Of a stretch of 13,859 nt of DNA, positions 7,049 to 13,621 are shown piece after piece; positions within the stretch are counted from its first letter, which is position 1; each line of letters opens with the position of its first letter. The notes under the pieces were generated by a model. It saw nothing but the letters and a program-made list of their open reading frames with translations, did no database searches and had not been told where the DNA came from. Source of the stretch: CAZUNO01 sp964621445 [NCBI: Candidatus Hadarchaeota archaeon] (GTDB lineage: Archaea; CAYQAE01; CAYVLA01); contig CAZUNO010000019.1 of the NCBI GenBank assembly GCA_964621445.1, forward strand, positions 41,429 through 55,287, read 5' to 3'. Position numbers and translations under genes: made by a program.

Positions 7049-8284
7049 ATGAATGAAGATCAGGGCACCACACGCCAACTTGATATCAATGGGGCTCACC
7101 TGACCCTGGTGGGTACTGCCCATGTCTCCCAGGACAGCGTTGAGCAGGTCAGAACCCTGATTAAAGAGCGGAAACCGGAAGTAGTCGCCGTTGAGTTATG
7201 TGAGCCCCGGTACAAGGTCCTTCTTGACAAGAAGAAGTGGGAACACACACCCCTGACCAAGCTGATCAAGGGAGACCAACCCTATTTCTTCCTGGGACAA
7301 TCCTTCATGGCCATGATGCAGCGAAGCCTGGGAGAGGAACTTGGGGTGGAGCCTGGGGCCGAGATGATGGAGGCGATTAAGGCCGCCCGGGATGTCGACG
7401 CTGAGATCGCCCTGGTGGACAGGAAGATAGCGGTTACCCTGAAGAGGGCATGGAACAAGATGAGCTTCAGGGAGAAATTCCGGATCTTCCGGGAAATGAT
7501 GTACGGCTTCTTCGGCGTCTCGGAGATGACCGAAGAGATAGACATCGAGATGCTCAAGAGACAGGATATAATCACCGAGATGATGGAGGAGCTGGGCGAA
7601 CTCGCGCCCAAGGCCAAGGAGGTCCTCGTAGACGAGAGGGATATCTACATCGCGGGTAAACTGAAGAAATTGGCAGCGGAAAACCCCGGCAAGAGAATCC
7701 TGGCAGTTGTGGGAGCAGGACACCTAAGTGGTCTGGTCAAACACCTAAGGGAGGACACCGAGCCCGACCTCCAGAAGCTTGAGGAGATACCAAGTTCGTG
7801 GCTTTCCCTCAAACTCGTGGGCTACATGATTCCCATTGCATTCCTGGCCATTTTCGCGTGGACCATCTATTCCCAGGGCTGGATGGAGTTCCTACAGATA
7901 GTACAGAAGCTATTCCTGATTGGAGGGGGACTCTCGGCCCTTGGGGCTTTGGCCGCCCTGGCCCATCCCCTGGCCATAGGTTCGGCATTCGTTGCCGCTC
8001 CCTTCGGAATCCTAAACCCACTCATAGCAACCGGCTGGATCTCGGGTTACGTTCAGATTTTGGTTAACCCGCCCCAGGTCAAGGACTTCCACGGGCTGAG
8101 CGAGATCGACAGCGTGAGCACATTCTGGACAAACAGACTCACCAAGGTGCTGCTGGTTGCGGCCTTCACCAACATGGGGGCGACCGCAGGAGCGGTCATC
8201 GTGATCGGAATGGTATTGGGAAAGGTGCTGAGCATACTACTAATCTTGGTGCTCATAATAATCATGATCCTCTCCATGCGCTGA
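7049..8284 (+). CDS. TraB/PrgY family membrane protein
   Basis: A 411-aa member of the TraB/PrgY family, related to the pheromone-shutdown proteins of enterococcal plasmids and the TIKI/GumN superfamily. The N-terminal domain carries the family motifs GTAHVS (22-27), VAVELCEPRY (46-55) and VGAGHLSGL (221-229); in related families such conserved His and Glu residues are proposed to bind metal for proteolysis, which is inference here. The middle (about 130-200) is charged and helical. The C-terminal region has several membrane segments (about 255-275, 286-340 and 365-409), as usual for the archaeal form. The cellular role of archaeal TraB is not settled. The stop is followed by truA after 9 bases, so co-transcription is likely. 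Confidence 0.9.
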   Translation: MNEDQGTTRQLDINGAHLTLVGTAHVSQDSVEQVRTLIKERKPEVVAVELCEPRYKVLLDKKKWEHTPLTKLIKGDQPYFFLGQSFMAMMQRSLGEELGVEPGAEMMEAIKAARDVDAEIALVDRKIAVTLKRAWNKMSFREKFRIFREMMYGFFGVSEMTEEIDIEMLKRQDIITEMMEELGELAPKAKEVLVDERDIYIAGKLKKLAAENPGKRILAVVGAGHLSGLVKHLREDTEPDLQKLEEIPSSWLSLKLVGYMIPIAFLAIFAWTIYSQGWMEFLQIVQKLFLIGGGLSALGALAALAHPLAIGSAFVAAPFGILNPLIATGWISGYVQILVNPPQVKDFHGLSEIDSVSTFWTNRLTKVLLVAAFTNMGATAGAVIVIGMVLGKVLSILLILVLIIIMILSMR

Positions 8285-8293
8285 GGTGGACCT

Positions 8294-9094
8294 ATGAGGA
8301 TGGCCATTAGGATCGGGTATCTGGGGGAGAACTATCACGGATACCAGAGACAGCCCGGGTTGTCCACCGTGGAGGGGGAGCTGATAGAAGCCCTAAAGGA
8401 GTCGGGAATAATCCGTGGCCCGGAGGAGGCCAACTTCGCCTCTGCGGGACGCACGGATAGGGGCGCAAATGCAATATATCAGGTCATTGCCGTCGATCCC
8501 TCGATGCCAGCGGTGGCCGTATGCGAGAGGTTGAACTCCAAACTGCCCGATGATATATTCTGCCTGGGAGTACGGGAGGTGGATGATGGCTTCCATCCCC
8601 GTCGGGACGTGGTCTCTAAAACCTATCTCTATCTCCTAGATGAAAATTCCCACCGAATGAACTCCTTGGATGAGACCTCAAGGTTATTCCTGGGCGAGCA
8701 CGATTTTTCACAGTTCTCACGGCCCTGTGGCAGGAGGCCATTAAGGTCAATTGAAGATATTCGCATTGAGAAAATGGGTGGTATGCTTGGCCTGTTTTTC
8801 ACCTCCAAGGGGTTCCTGTGGATGCAGGTCAGGAAGATGGTCTCGGCGATAAGGCTCATGGAGAGCGGGAGGATGGGGAGGGATGTTGTGGAACGAGCAC
8901 TTGAGGGTCAGGCTAGTTTATCCCTTGCTCCGGCTCTTCCCCAAAATCTTGTACTATGGTACATTGATTATGGGGAAATGGGACCATCGATTGAACCTAA
9001 AGCGTTCGGAACAGCAAAAGAGTTTTTAGATCGATCGATAAGGATGCTGGAAATAAAACTGGCGGTTAGAAGGTCTCTCCTGGCCGCCCTGTAG
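8294..9094 (+). CDS. truA: tRNA pseudouridine synthase, TruA family
   Basis: Converts uridines in the tRNA anticodon arm region (positions 38-40 for TruA enzymes) to pseudouridine; cytoplasmic. The 266-aa length is normal for the family. The catalytic motif AGRTDRG is at 51-57, with D55 the expected nucleophile. Other family landmarks are the N-terminal GYLGENYHGYQRQ (8-20), FHPRRD (100-105), KTYLYLL (109-115, with the conserved Tyr) and FLWMQVRKMV (174-183). The ATG at 8294 lies 4 bases after GAGGTGG (8283-8289), which overlaps the end of the TraB gene; a second in-frame ATG at 8300 is also possible. The gene ends 6 bases before tRNA-Thr, so a tRNA-modifying enzyme and a tRNA are probably on one transcript. 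Confidence 0.92.
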   Translation: MRMAIRIGYLGENYHGYQRQPGLSTVEGELIEALKESGIIRGPEEANFASAGRTDRGANAIYQVIAVDPSMPAVAVCERLNSKLPDDIFCLGVREVDDGFHPRRDVVSKTYLYLLDENSHRMNSLDETSRLFLGEHDFSQFSRPCGRRPLRSIEDIRIEKMGGMLGLFFTSKGFLWMQVRKMVSAIRLMESGRMGRDVVERALEGQASLSLAPALPQNLVLWYIDYGEMGPSIEPKAFGTAKEFLDRSIRMLEIKLAVRRSLLAAL

Positions 9095-9100
9095 ATGTAT

Positions 9101-9174
9101 GCCCCGGTGGCTTAGTTGGTTAGAGCGCCTGCTTGGTAAGCAGGAGATCGCGGGTTCGAATCTCGCCCGGGGCT
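9101..9174 (+). tRNA. tRNA-Thr (anticodon GGT)
   Basis: A 74-base cloverleaf. The acceptor stem pairs GCCCCGG with CCGGGGC, the D-arm holds GCTTAGTTGGTTAGAGC, the anticodon stem is CCTGC/GCAGG around the loop TTGGTAA with anticodon GGT at 9135-9137, and the T-arm is GCGGG-TTCGAAT-CTCGC. The discriminator base is T, as is common for archaeal tRNA-Thr. CCA is not encoded. No intron is present. Confidence 0.97.
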
Positions 9175-9250
9175 GGTTCCATTAATTACTTCAGTATGCG
9201 TGAGGATTCTTGTATTGTAGGTGGGGGCTGTGTTCTGGGAGGGATTCTCG

Positions 9251-9352
9251 TTGAGGGTCTGTGGCTTTGTCCTTGTAGCCCCTTTGTTGCTGTTCTTTGC
9301 TGCTCTGGGTCCTGCTGGTGTTTTGGGTGGGGAGAGGTTGCCGAGTGATTCC
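9251..9352 (+). pseudogene. 5' stub of a signal-peptide protein gene
   Basis: A TTG at 9251 sits 7 bases after a strong GGGAGGG ribosome-binding site (9237-9243). The frame starts MRVCGFVLVAPLLLFFAALG and continues PAGVLGGERLPSDSG, a convincing signal peptide with a charged n-region, hydrophobic core and small-residue end. Shortly afterwards the frame runs into ISL3-type transposase sequence, so only about 34 codons of the original gene remain. The most likely reading is a secreted-protein gene disrupted by the transposon or a later deletion; the mature product is unknown. Confidence 0.45.
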
Positions 9353-9354
9353 GG

Positions 9355-9865
9355 GGTGGTTGCGGAGAGGTCTGTGGGGTGCACGACACAAAGACGCTTA
9401 CCATGGGAGCATCTCTACTTCTTTTGGTATTCCCAGTACCCTGCCTATATCCACGCTAAGATCCCCAGAGTCAGATGCAAAAAAAACACGGTACAAGACT
9501 GGTCAACATCCCCTGGTCCCGGCCTAAGTCCAGGTTCTCTTGGGTCTTTGAGATGTTTTTGGTTATGCTCTGTTCGGAGATGTCTATCTCTGCAGCCGCC
9601 GTGATGGCTGGGGTCCACTACAACTCTGCATGGTGAATACTCCACCACCACGTGCGGAAAGCGAGGAGGATACATGACCTATCCGGGTTGAGAACGGTGG
9701 GTGTGGATGAGGCCGCAGTTATGAAGGGACATAACTATGTCTCGGTCTTCTCTGTGTTTTGTGACATCGACAGATGCAGGTGGTGGATGTAGAGGAGGGA
9801 AGGGACTCCTCAGCCCTCACCAAGTTCAGGGAGTGGGTTGACGAGGTCCATGCCCGGTTTCGGCC
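9355..9865 (+). pseudogene. Degenerate ISL3-family transposase remnant
   Basis: Pieces in three frames join into one ISL3-like transposase: CGEVCGVHDTK (9361-9393), then RLPWEHLYFFWYSQYPAY and HAKIPRVRCKK, then HGTRLVNIPWSRPKSRF with a helix-turn-helix-like MSISAAAVMAGVHYNSAW, then DLSGLRTVGVDEAAVMKGHN, which carries the typical VGVDE...KGH catalytic-core start, then VVDVEEGRDSSALTKFREWV. Disruptions are a frame change near 9393, one in the A8 run at 9479-9486 (six or nine A would keep frame), a TGA at 9634-9636 where W is expected, and a frame change near 9775. About 170 of roughly 400 residues remain; the N-terminus and most of the catalytic domain are missing. No terminal inverted repeats were found. 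It cannot be active. ISL3 membership rests on motif memory. Confidence 0.7.
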
Positions 9866-10061
9866 ACCCGATCTTCTCCATCACCCTACTCGCTACATTC
9901 TGATCACTGCCCTGGAATCCCTGACTGAAGCTGAGCCCTCTGTCATCGCTCACGGATATCACTTCACCGGTCCTTGCATCGATCTCGATGCGGGCTATAG
10001 GAGCCGGCGATATCTTCCAGGACAGACAATCTGGTGAATGAAGGTCACTGCAGTCCCGGTG
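9866..10061 (-). pseudogene. Possible C-terminal remnant of a PepSY-like protein
   Basis: On the minus strand a frame open from 10061 reads CLSWKISPAP, then ARIEIDARTGEVISVSDD, then GLSFSQGFQGSDQNVASRVM. The I-x-I-D-A-x-T-G-E-V pattern after a Trp-containing strand is like the end of PepSY/YpeB-type domains of exported proteins. No start codon precedes it (TAA at 10062-10064), and on the far side it runs into antisense transposase sequence before a TGA at 9810-9812. If real, it is a gene fragment; it could also be chance. Confidence 0.25.
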
Positions 10062-10171
10062 TTATTCCATGATCCCACTGCGAATAGCCATTCTGACAAG
10101 TGTTGGTCTGAGGAAGGTACAAAGACCTGTAGAGACACCCTATCTAGTCGTCCGGCCACTTCACCGAAATC

Positions 10172-10810
10172 GTGGAATCGATGAGAGACCGAGTGTCAGT
10201 GTCACGCCCCAAGATCTCAAGACGGCTGAAAAGCTTAGTTGATCAAGGCGTCGTTGAGAGGACGGTCACAACGGATTGGCCTCCAAAGACGCTCTACGCC
10301 CTCAACCGCGAGGGCAGCTCGCCTCCGGACGTGAGGACAGGCAGGCCCGGATCCTTGCGGGGGAGTCCATCGAGGGCCGAAGTATGGCGTCGAATGCGAA
10401 CCGAGCTCAGGGCAAAGCTCCTGCCGGTCCTCGTGCCTGCTTGCCTTGCGGTTTGCCTGGTTATGGCTTTCTGTGCCGTCCTTCAGGATAGAGAACAGAT
10501 CAGAAGCCTGGAAGCCGAGATCAGGGTCAACCAGGAGAAGGCCCGATCCACTAGCGAGAGTCTTCACAGAGCCTCCCGGCTTCTGGAAGACATCACGGAG
10601 AAGCTGAGCGACACAAACCTGGCCCTTGAAAACAGGACATCCCAGCTGGTTCAGATCAGGTCCCAACTGGCAGCTGTGGAATCAATGCTTACGGGTCCAG
10701 AGCCGTTCTCCGTTTCGAAGGTGGAGATTAGCGGGTGTACCACTGTGAAGACCGGTTACCCAAGGGTGCCTTCTTGGCAACCGTCACAACCAGAGGGGGC
10801 GGACACGTAG
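10172..10810 (+). CDS. Winged-helix, transmembrane, coiled-coil protein; probably N-terminally truncated
   Basis: Numbered from GTG at 10172 (212 aa). Residues 11-48 (SRPKISRRLKSLVDQGVVER, then a TDWPPKTLYALNREG wing) match the recognition helix and wing of HxlR/ArsR-like winged helices. The frame is open upstream (HFTEIVESMRDR) to a TAG near 10141, but the first helix of the fold is missing and there is no ribosome-binding site, so the 5' end may be lost. Residues 83-104 form one membrane helix, and 105-173 a heptad-like coiled coil with Glu, Arg and Leu. This suggests a membrane-tethered DNA-binding protein. After about residue 195 another frame reads KGAFLATVTTRGGGHVVDEHG up to a TGA at 10846-10848, which looks more protein-like than this frame's own tail, so a late frameshift is possible. 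Function unknown; it may already be a pseudogene. Confidence 0.55.
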   Translation: MESMRDRVSVSRPKISRRLKSLVDQGVVERTVTTDWPPKTLYALNREGSSPPDVRTGRPGSLRGSPSRAEVWRRMRTELRAKLLPVLVPACLAVCLVMAFCAVLQDREQIRSLEAEIRVNQEKARSTSESLHRASRLLEDITEKLSDTNLALENRTSQLVQIRSQLAAVESMLTGPEPFSVSKVEISGCTTVKTGYPRVPSWQPSQPEGADT

Positions 10811-11214
10811 TGGATGAGCATGGGAGCGGCGGGCTTCATCTGGGCTGAGGAGGATTATTCTGAATGACCCGTTCCCGTGCCCCAGCAAGCGCAGGTACCT
10901 GTAACAAGATGATAGACAGAAACGATCCCACCCCACACGGCCTTATCCTATCTTGGAAGGATACTGGAGAATCATCGGTAGGATGTGACGCCGATTCTAT
11001 GGGAGTATGCAGAGGCCTACAGGAACACAACGCGAGGATATATCCAACAGCTACGACTGGAGACCGTTACAGGGCGCATCCATAGGCACATACAAGCAAG
11101 GATTTGGGCTGTCTTTCCACCTACCTATGCACCAGAACCGTCGCGGCGAGGTAGGCAAGTACGTATGTAAGTAAGTACGTACGACGTAATTATCTGCAAT
11201 GCATTCCACCTTAG
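10811..11214. other. About 400 bases with no supported gene
   Basis: Short frames here show no fold, signal peptide or motif I can support. The last 60 bases hold a simple-sequence-like cluster of GTAC/GTAA units: AAGTACGTA occurs at 11157-11165 and 11173-11181, 16 bases apart. It is followed by ACGTAATTATC, which could be a TATA element for the next gene. Confidence 0.4.
11157..11195 (+). promoter_or_regulatory. TACGTA-repeat cluster with TATA-like element
   Basis: Two copies of AAGTACGTA (11157-11165 and 11173-11181) contain the palindrome TACGTA, and GTAAGTAA lies between them. TAATTATC follows at about 11188-11195, some 25 bases before the first ATG of the downstream secreted-protein gene. 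An operator plus promoter is possible, but a short simple repeat is an equally fair reading. Confidence 0.25.
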
Positions 11215-11889
11215 ATGTGGTGGGAGATTATGTCGGCCAGACCTATTCTACATTGCTACTCGAAAGCTGTCAGGGAGATAGTGGAAATCAGGAAGCGCCG
11301 TTTGCTGGTGGCGGTACTGGCAGCAATCGTAGGTACATCCTTCGCCTCTATAGGCGCCTTGCCTGAGATTTCGGGACCCGATGCGCCACCGCATGAGATT
11401 GCAGGTCGAGGTGGCGAAGGGACGTATACTATTGTGAACGAAAGGGGTATCTTGGCTGTTAGATGGGAGGAACCAGACTATGCGTTTGTGGATGGGGGTT
11501 CATCGGGAGGTCAGGATGTCACGGGCTATGCAGCAAATCGAAGTATTAGCGAGACCTACGGTTGGATCCAGGTCGACGCAGAAAACGAAGGCGGATGGGG
11601 CTGGGTCGCACATGGCTTCGAGACCTACTCCAACTCGATTGGGGGATACAGTACAGCCGTCTACAGATACTACATCGAGTACGACGATACTAACATCGGT
11701 GCAAAGGCCTGGGCGCAACTCCACCCCGAGCGTTTCGACGGAGCAGTAAGCCTCGCGGCAGATGATGCTGACAGAGAGATGGCTTCGGAGGGTGATCTGG
11801 GTCCTCCTCGCATAGATATACGGGAGGCCTGGGCGCAACTCCACCCCGAGCGTTTCGACGGAGCAGTAAGCCTCGCGGTTGAGTGCTAG
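11215..11889 (+). CDS. Secreted protein of unknown function with an exact internal duplication
   Basis: A 224-codon frame from ATG at 11215. The best signal peptide starts further in: GTG at 11281 gives MEIRKRRLLVAVLAAIVGTS, a textbook n- and h-region, preceded by GGGAG. ATG at 11230 follows GGTGGGAG by 3 bases and is another choice. The mature part (about 80-163) is rich in Gly, Tyr, Trp and Ser with alternating strands, like a beta-sandwich surface protein; no family recognised. Near the C-terminus AWAQLHPERFDGAVSLA occurs twice, at 165-181 and 205-221, encoded by 54 identical bases, and the protein ends three residues after the second copy. The duplication is in frame (offset 120 bases) and apparently very recent. 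The natural C-terminus may therefore have been altered. It sits in a zone of gene fragments, so the gene may be decaying. Confidence 0.6.
   Translation: MWWEIMSARPILHCYSKAVREIVEIRKRRLLVAVLAAIVGTSFASIGALPEISGPDAPPHEIAGRGGEGTYTIVNERGILAVRWEEPDYAFVDGGSSGGQDVTGYAANRSISETYGWIQVDAENEGGWGWVAHGFETYSNSIGGYSTAVYRYYIEYDDTNIGAKAWAQLHPERFDGAVSLAADDADREMASEGDLGPPRIDIREAWAQLHPERFDGAVSLAVEC
11705..11758 (+). repeat. Direct repeat copy 1 (54 bp, exact)
   Basis: Starts AGGCCTGGGCGCAACT and ends AAGCCTCGCGG. It is identical at all 54 positions to the copy at 11825-11878, lying in the same reading frame of the same gene. Confidence 0.95.
11825..11878 (+). repeat. Direct repeat copy 2 (54 bp, exact)
   Basis: Second exact copy, 120 bases after the first, with 66 unrelated bases between them. 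The absence of even silent changes points to a recent event or ongoing conversion. Confidence 0.95.
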
Positions 11890-11956
11890 TTGGGGGTTAC
11901 ATGGCAAACGATAACGCCGCATCGTGCTGCTGTAATTCAGGACCGAGGATGGTTGT

Positions 11957-12130
11957 TTATGAAGGTTGTGGTGGGTAAGAGGGTAAGAGGGTCATCATTG
12001 CTCTGGCTCTCGCAGGTTTATTGTTGATATTTGTAGCAGGGTATGACCTTATTGGGTTGAAGCCCAGGACCCCCGTCTCCTGCAACAGTCTGAGGATCTC
12101 CTCTTCAGTTTCGTCAAAATCGGAGCCCAT
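11957..12130 (-). pseudogene. N-terminal fragment of a probable winged-helix regulator
   Basis: A 57-codon minus-strand frame starts MGSDFDETEEEILRLLQETG and continues VLGFNP, the usual opening helix of an archaeal winged helix. CATAATATGG at about 12158-12167 is a TATA-like element at a suitable distance. After about 25 residues the frame enters the antisense of the signal-peptide stub and loses protein-like character, implying a deletion junction near 12060. Confidence 0.3.
11959..12057 (+). pseudogene. Signal-peptide gene stub broken by an 8-bp tandem duplication
   Basis: ATG at 11959 begins MKVVVGKR and then goes out of frame to an early TGA. GGGTAAGA occurs twice in tandem (11973-11980 and 11981-11988), followed by GGGT. 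Deleting one unit restores MKVVVGKRVIIALALAGLLL, continuing IFVAGYD, a perfect signal peptide. The restored frame stays open to a TAA near 12175, but after about residue 33 it runs through sequence that reads better as the start of a minus-strand regulator, so only the 5' stub appears to remain. The parent gene is unknown. Confidence 0.5.
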
Positions 12131-12547
12131 AGACTACAGTTACCGTCTAGACCATATTATGACTTCGTAACATCGCTCACCCCCAGATCACGAGAAGACC
12201 AACCATTCTGCCCTCCTGAAGCTTGACTTCTCTCCATGGGCCTAGCGATGGCACACCTCTGTTCAGCGTAGATCCAGCTGTTTTTTCACGCAACCATCAA
12301 TTGCAGCAGGGCCTCGAGCCAGCTATCTCTCCCCCAATTCTCCAGGGGAGAGAAACGGATAGATGAGCACGCTACGCCGGGATAGAGAAGAGAGGCCGGG
12401 CACCTCAACGAAGTCTTCTATAGGAGAAGCAACTGTACTGATCTCTGAGAACGGCCCTAGAAGTCACTAGGGATCTCTGAACGTCTCCAGCTGGATAATA
12501 CCTAAGGTTGACCAGAGCAAGATCCAAAGGGGGGGACCCGGTCCAAC
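12131..12547. other. About 400 bases with no supported intact gene
   Basis: No frame has a start, length and composition that I can support. A minus-strand stretch ending at a TGA near 12180 reads STLNRGVPSLGPWREVKL and then QEGRMVGLLVIWG, which is protein-like and may be the end of a lost gene, but it has no traceable upstream part. A hairpin lies at 12326-12353. Confidence 0.35.
12326..12353. repeat. Perfect 9-bp inverted repeat
   Basis: TCTCTCCCC pairs with GGGGAGAGA around a 10-base loop. No T-tract follows on either strand, so it is not an obvious terminator. Confidence 0.5.
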
Positions 12548-12829
12548 CTACTGGGAACATGTGAACCAATCACTCCTGGACACGGATCGCTGACCGCATT
12601 GCATGATCGTGTAACGGACCCGTTCTTGTCGGCCGGCATCATGGGCGGGGTTGTATAATGGATATCCGTACTTGGGTTCATGGCGAGGTAGATATCGGAC
12701 GGGAGGGGAGAGGCATCCTGCGATGATCACCGCTCCTCTTCCGCCTTCAACCCAAACGGCCTGATCTGACACCGACAGATCTGTCACATTCGCTAGTTTT
12801 TTATGGGTGACCCGCAGAAGATTGAGTGG
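12548..12829 (-). pseudogene. Possible remnant of an unrecognised protein
   Basis: A minus-strand frame beginning upstream of the GTG at 12787 reads KKLANVTDLSVSDQAVWVEG, then GRGAVIIAGCLSPPVRYLP and PKYGYPLYNPAHD. The alternating hydrophobic strands and GAVIIAGC look like real protein, and the open frame extends upstream past 12829 without a good start or ribosome-binding site. The last 25 codons look non-coding. Probably a fragment; family unknown. Confidence 0.25.
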
Positions 12830-12859
12830 TCGGGGTGACCGTGGGGTAAGGTGAGAATC

Positions 12860-13603
12860 TTGCGCAGTTCCGGAATAGTGAAGATTTCCCCTAAGAGGAT
12901 TCGCGTCGTAGGTGTGGTTGGGATTCCACGTCTAGTACGCGGCTTGGTTTTACTCTGGATCGTTAGCATTCTGTTGGGAGTGGCTGCCGGAGGCATCCCC
13001 TCAGATCATTATTGGTATAGCGGAGACTGGCAGCCTCTGTCATCCTTCGATTGCGCAGTCTACACACATTTCTATGCTGATGATTGGGGATACGAGGCTG
13101 CCACATATGGTAACAGGAATGATAACTACCTAGAAGGTCGAGCTGAGAGTGCATCTCTGTGGTGGTACTTCGGTCACGGACACACAGATGCTGGGGGGAA
13201 ATCCCGCCTGAATTGTAATGATCCATGGGGACTATATTATTGGGAATGGGTTAGAGCCAGGGATATTGAAGATTTGGATAGTTGTGATCAAATCCTCCTT
13301 GTCGCGGCCTTCGCGTGCCATTCCTATACATACGAGGACCTAGCCGAGGCCTTTGTCATTACTCAGCAAGCTGATTGTTATTTGGGATTTAGAGACATCG
13401 TGAACGACGATGCTATGTGGAGTGTCAGTAGCAAGTTTGTTGAGGAGTTGGATGATGATAAGACGATTACCCAAGCGATTAGCACAGCTCAGAACGAATG
13501 GAACGAGGCCAACCCTCCGGAACTCCATGTCGAGTATAGGATCTTGGGAGCAGGAAATGTCAAGATCACGCCGGTACGGTATGGGAGGGCGGACTATCCT
13601 TAG
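12860..13603 (+). CDS. Secreted caspase/gingipain-fold (clan CD) putative cysteine peptidase
   Basis: Start chosen at TTG 12860, 5 bases after GGTGA in AAGGTGAG (12848-12855); a GTG at 12851 is in frame. Numbered from 12851 (250 aa), residues 31-47 (GLVLLWIVSILLGVAAG) are a signal peptide or anchor. The clan CD His-Cys dyad is visible: a hydrophobic strand ending FGHGH (H109, GHG context) and a second strand ILLVAAFACHSY with C156. The following LAEAFVITQQADCYLGF and the late helix TITQAISTAQNEW match the arrangement in C25, clostripain and CHAT-type caspase folds, where the last helices follow the sheet. At about 250 aa it is little more than the catalytic core. Peptidase activity is inferred; cleavage specificity is unknown. 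The next gene begins 18 bases after its stop, on the same strand, and also encodes an exported protein, so they probably act together. Confidence 0.75.
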   Translation: MRSSGIVKISPKRIRVVGVVGIPRLVRGLVLLWIVSILLGVAAGGIPSDHYWYSGDWQPLSSFDCAVYTHFYADDWGYEAATYGNRNDNYLEGRAESASLWWYFGHGHTDAGGKSRLNCNDPWGLYYWEWVRARDIEDLDSCDQILLVAAFACHSYTYEDLAEAFVITQQADCYLGFRDIVNDDAMWSVSSKFVEELDDDKTITQAISTAQNEWNEANPPELHVEYRILGAGNVKITPVRYGRADYP

Positions 13604-13621
13604 TTAAGGAGGCTGATGTGG

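Noticed and set aside
6917-7123. Upstream 69-codon extension of the nucleotidyltransferase frame
   Set aside because: Family homology begins exactly at the ATG at 6916 (MDAVLLAGGKGTRL). The extension overlaps the start of the divergent TraB gene and contains its promoter.
9150-9174. tRNA-Thr 3' end as an attachment site
   Set aside because: I found no second copy of the tRNA 3' end downstream within the window and no integrase, so an att site is not supported here.
9445-9675. Minus-strand 76-codon frame, and a neighbouring minus frame reading ITAAAEIDISEQSITKNIS that looks like a helix-turn-helix
   Set aside because: They are antisense to the plus-strand ISL3 remnant, whose multi-frame match is far more specific.
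10864-11170. Two short plus-strand frames of 73 and 61 codons
   Set aside because: No start signal, hydrophobic segment or motif; composition looks like non-coding sequence.
9175-12850. CRISPR array or other regularly spaced repeat
   Set aside because: The only repeats are a pair of 54-mers, an 8-bp tandem pair and the TACGTA cluster; none has array-like spacing.
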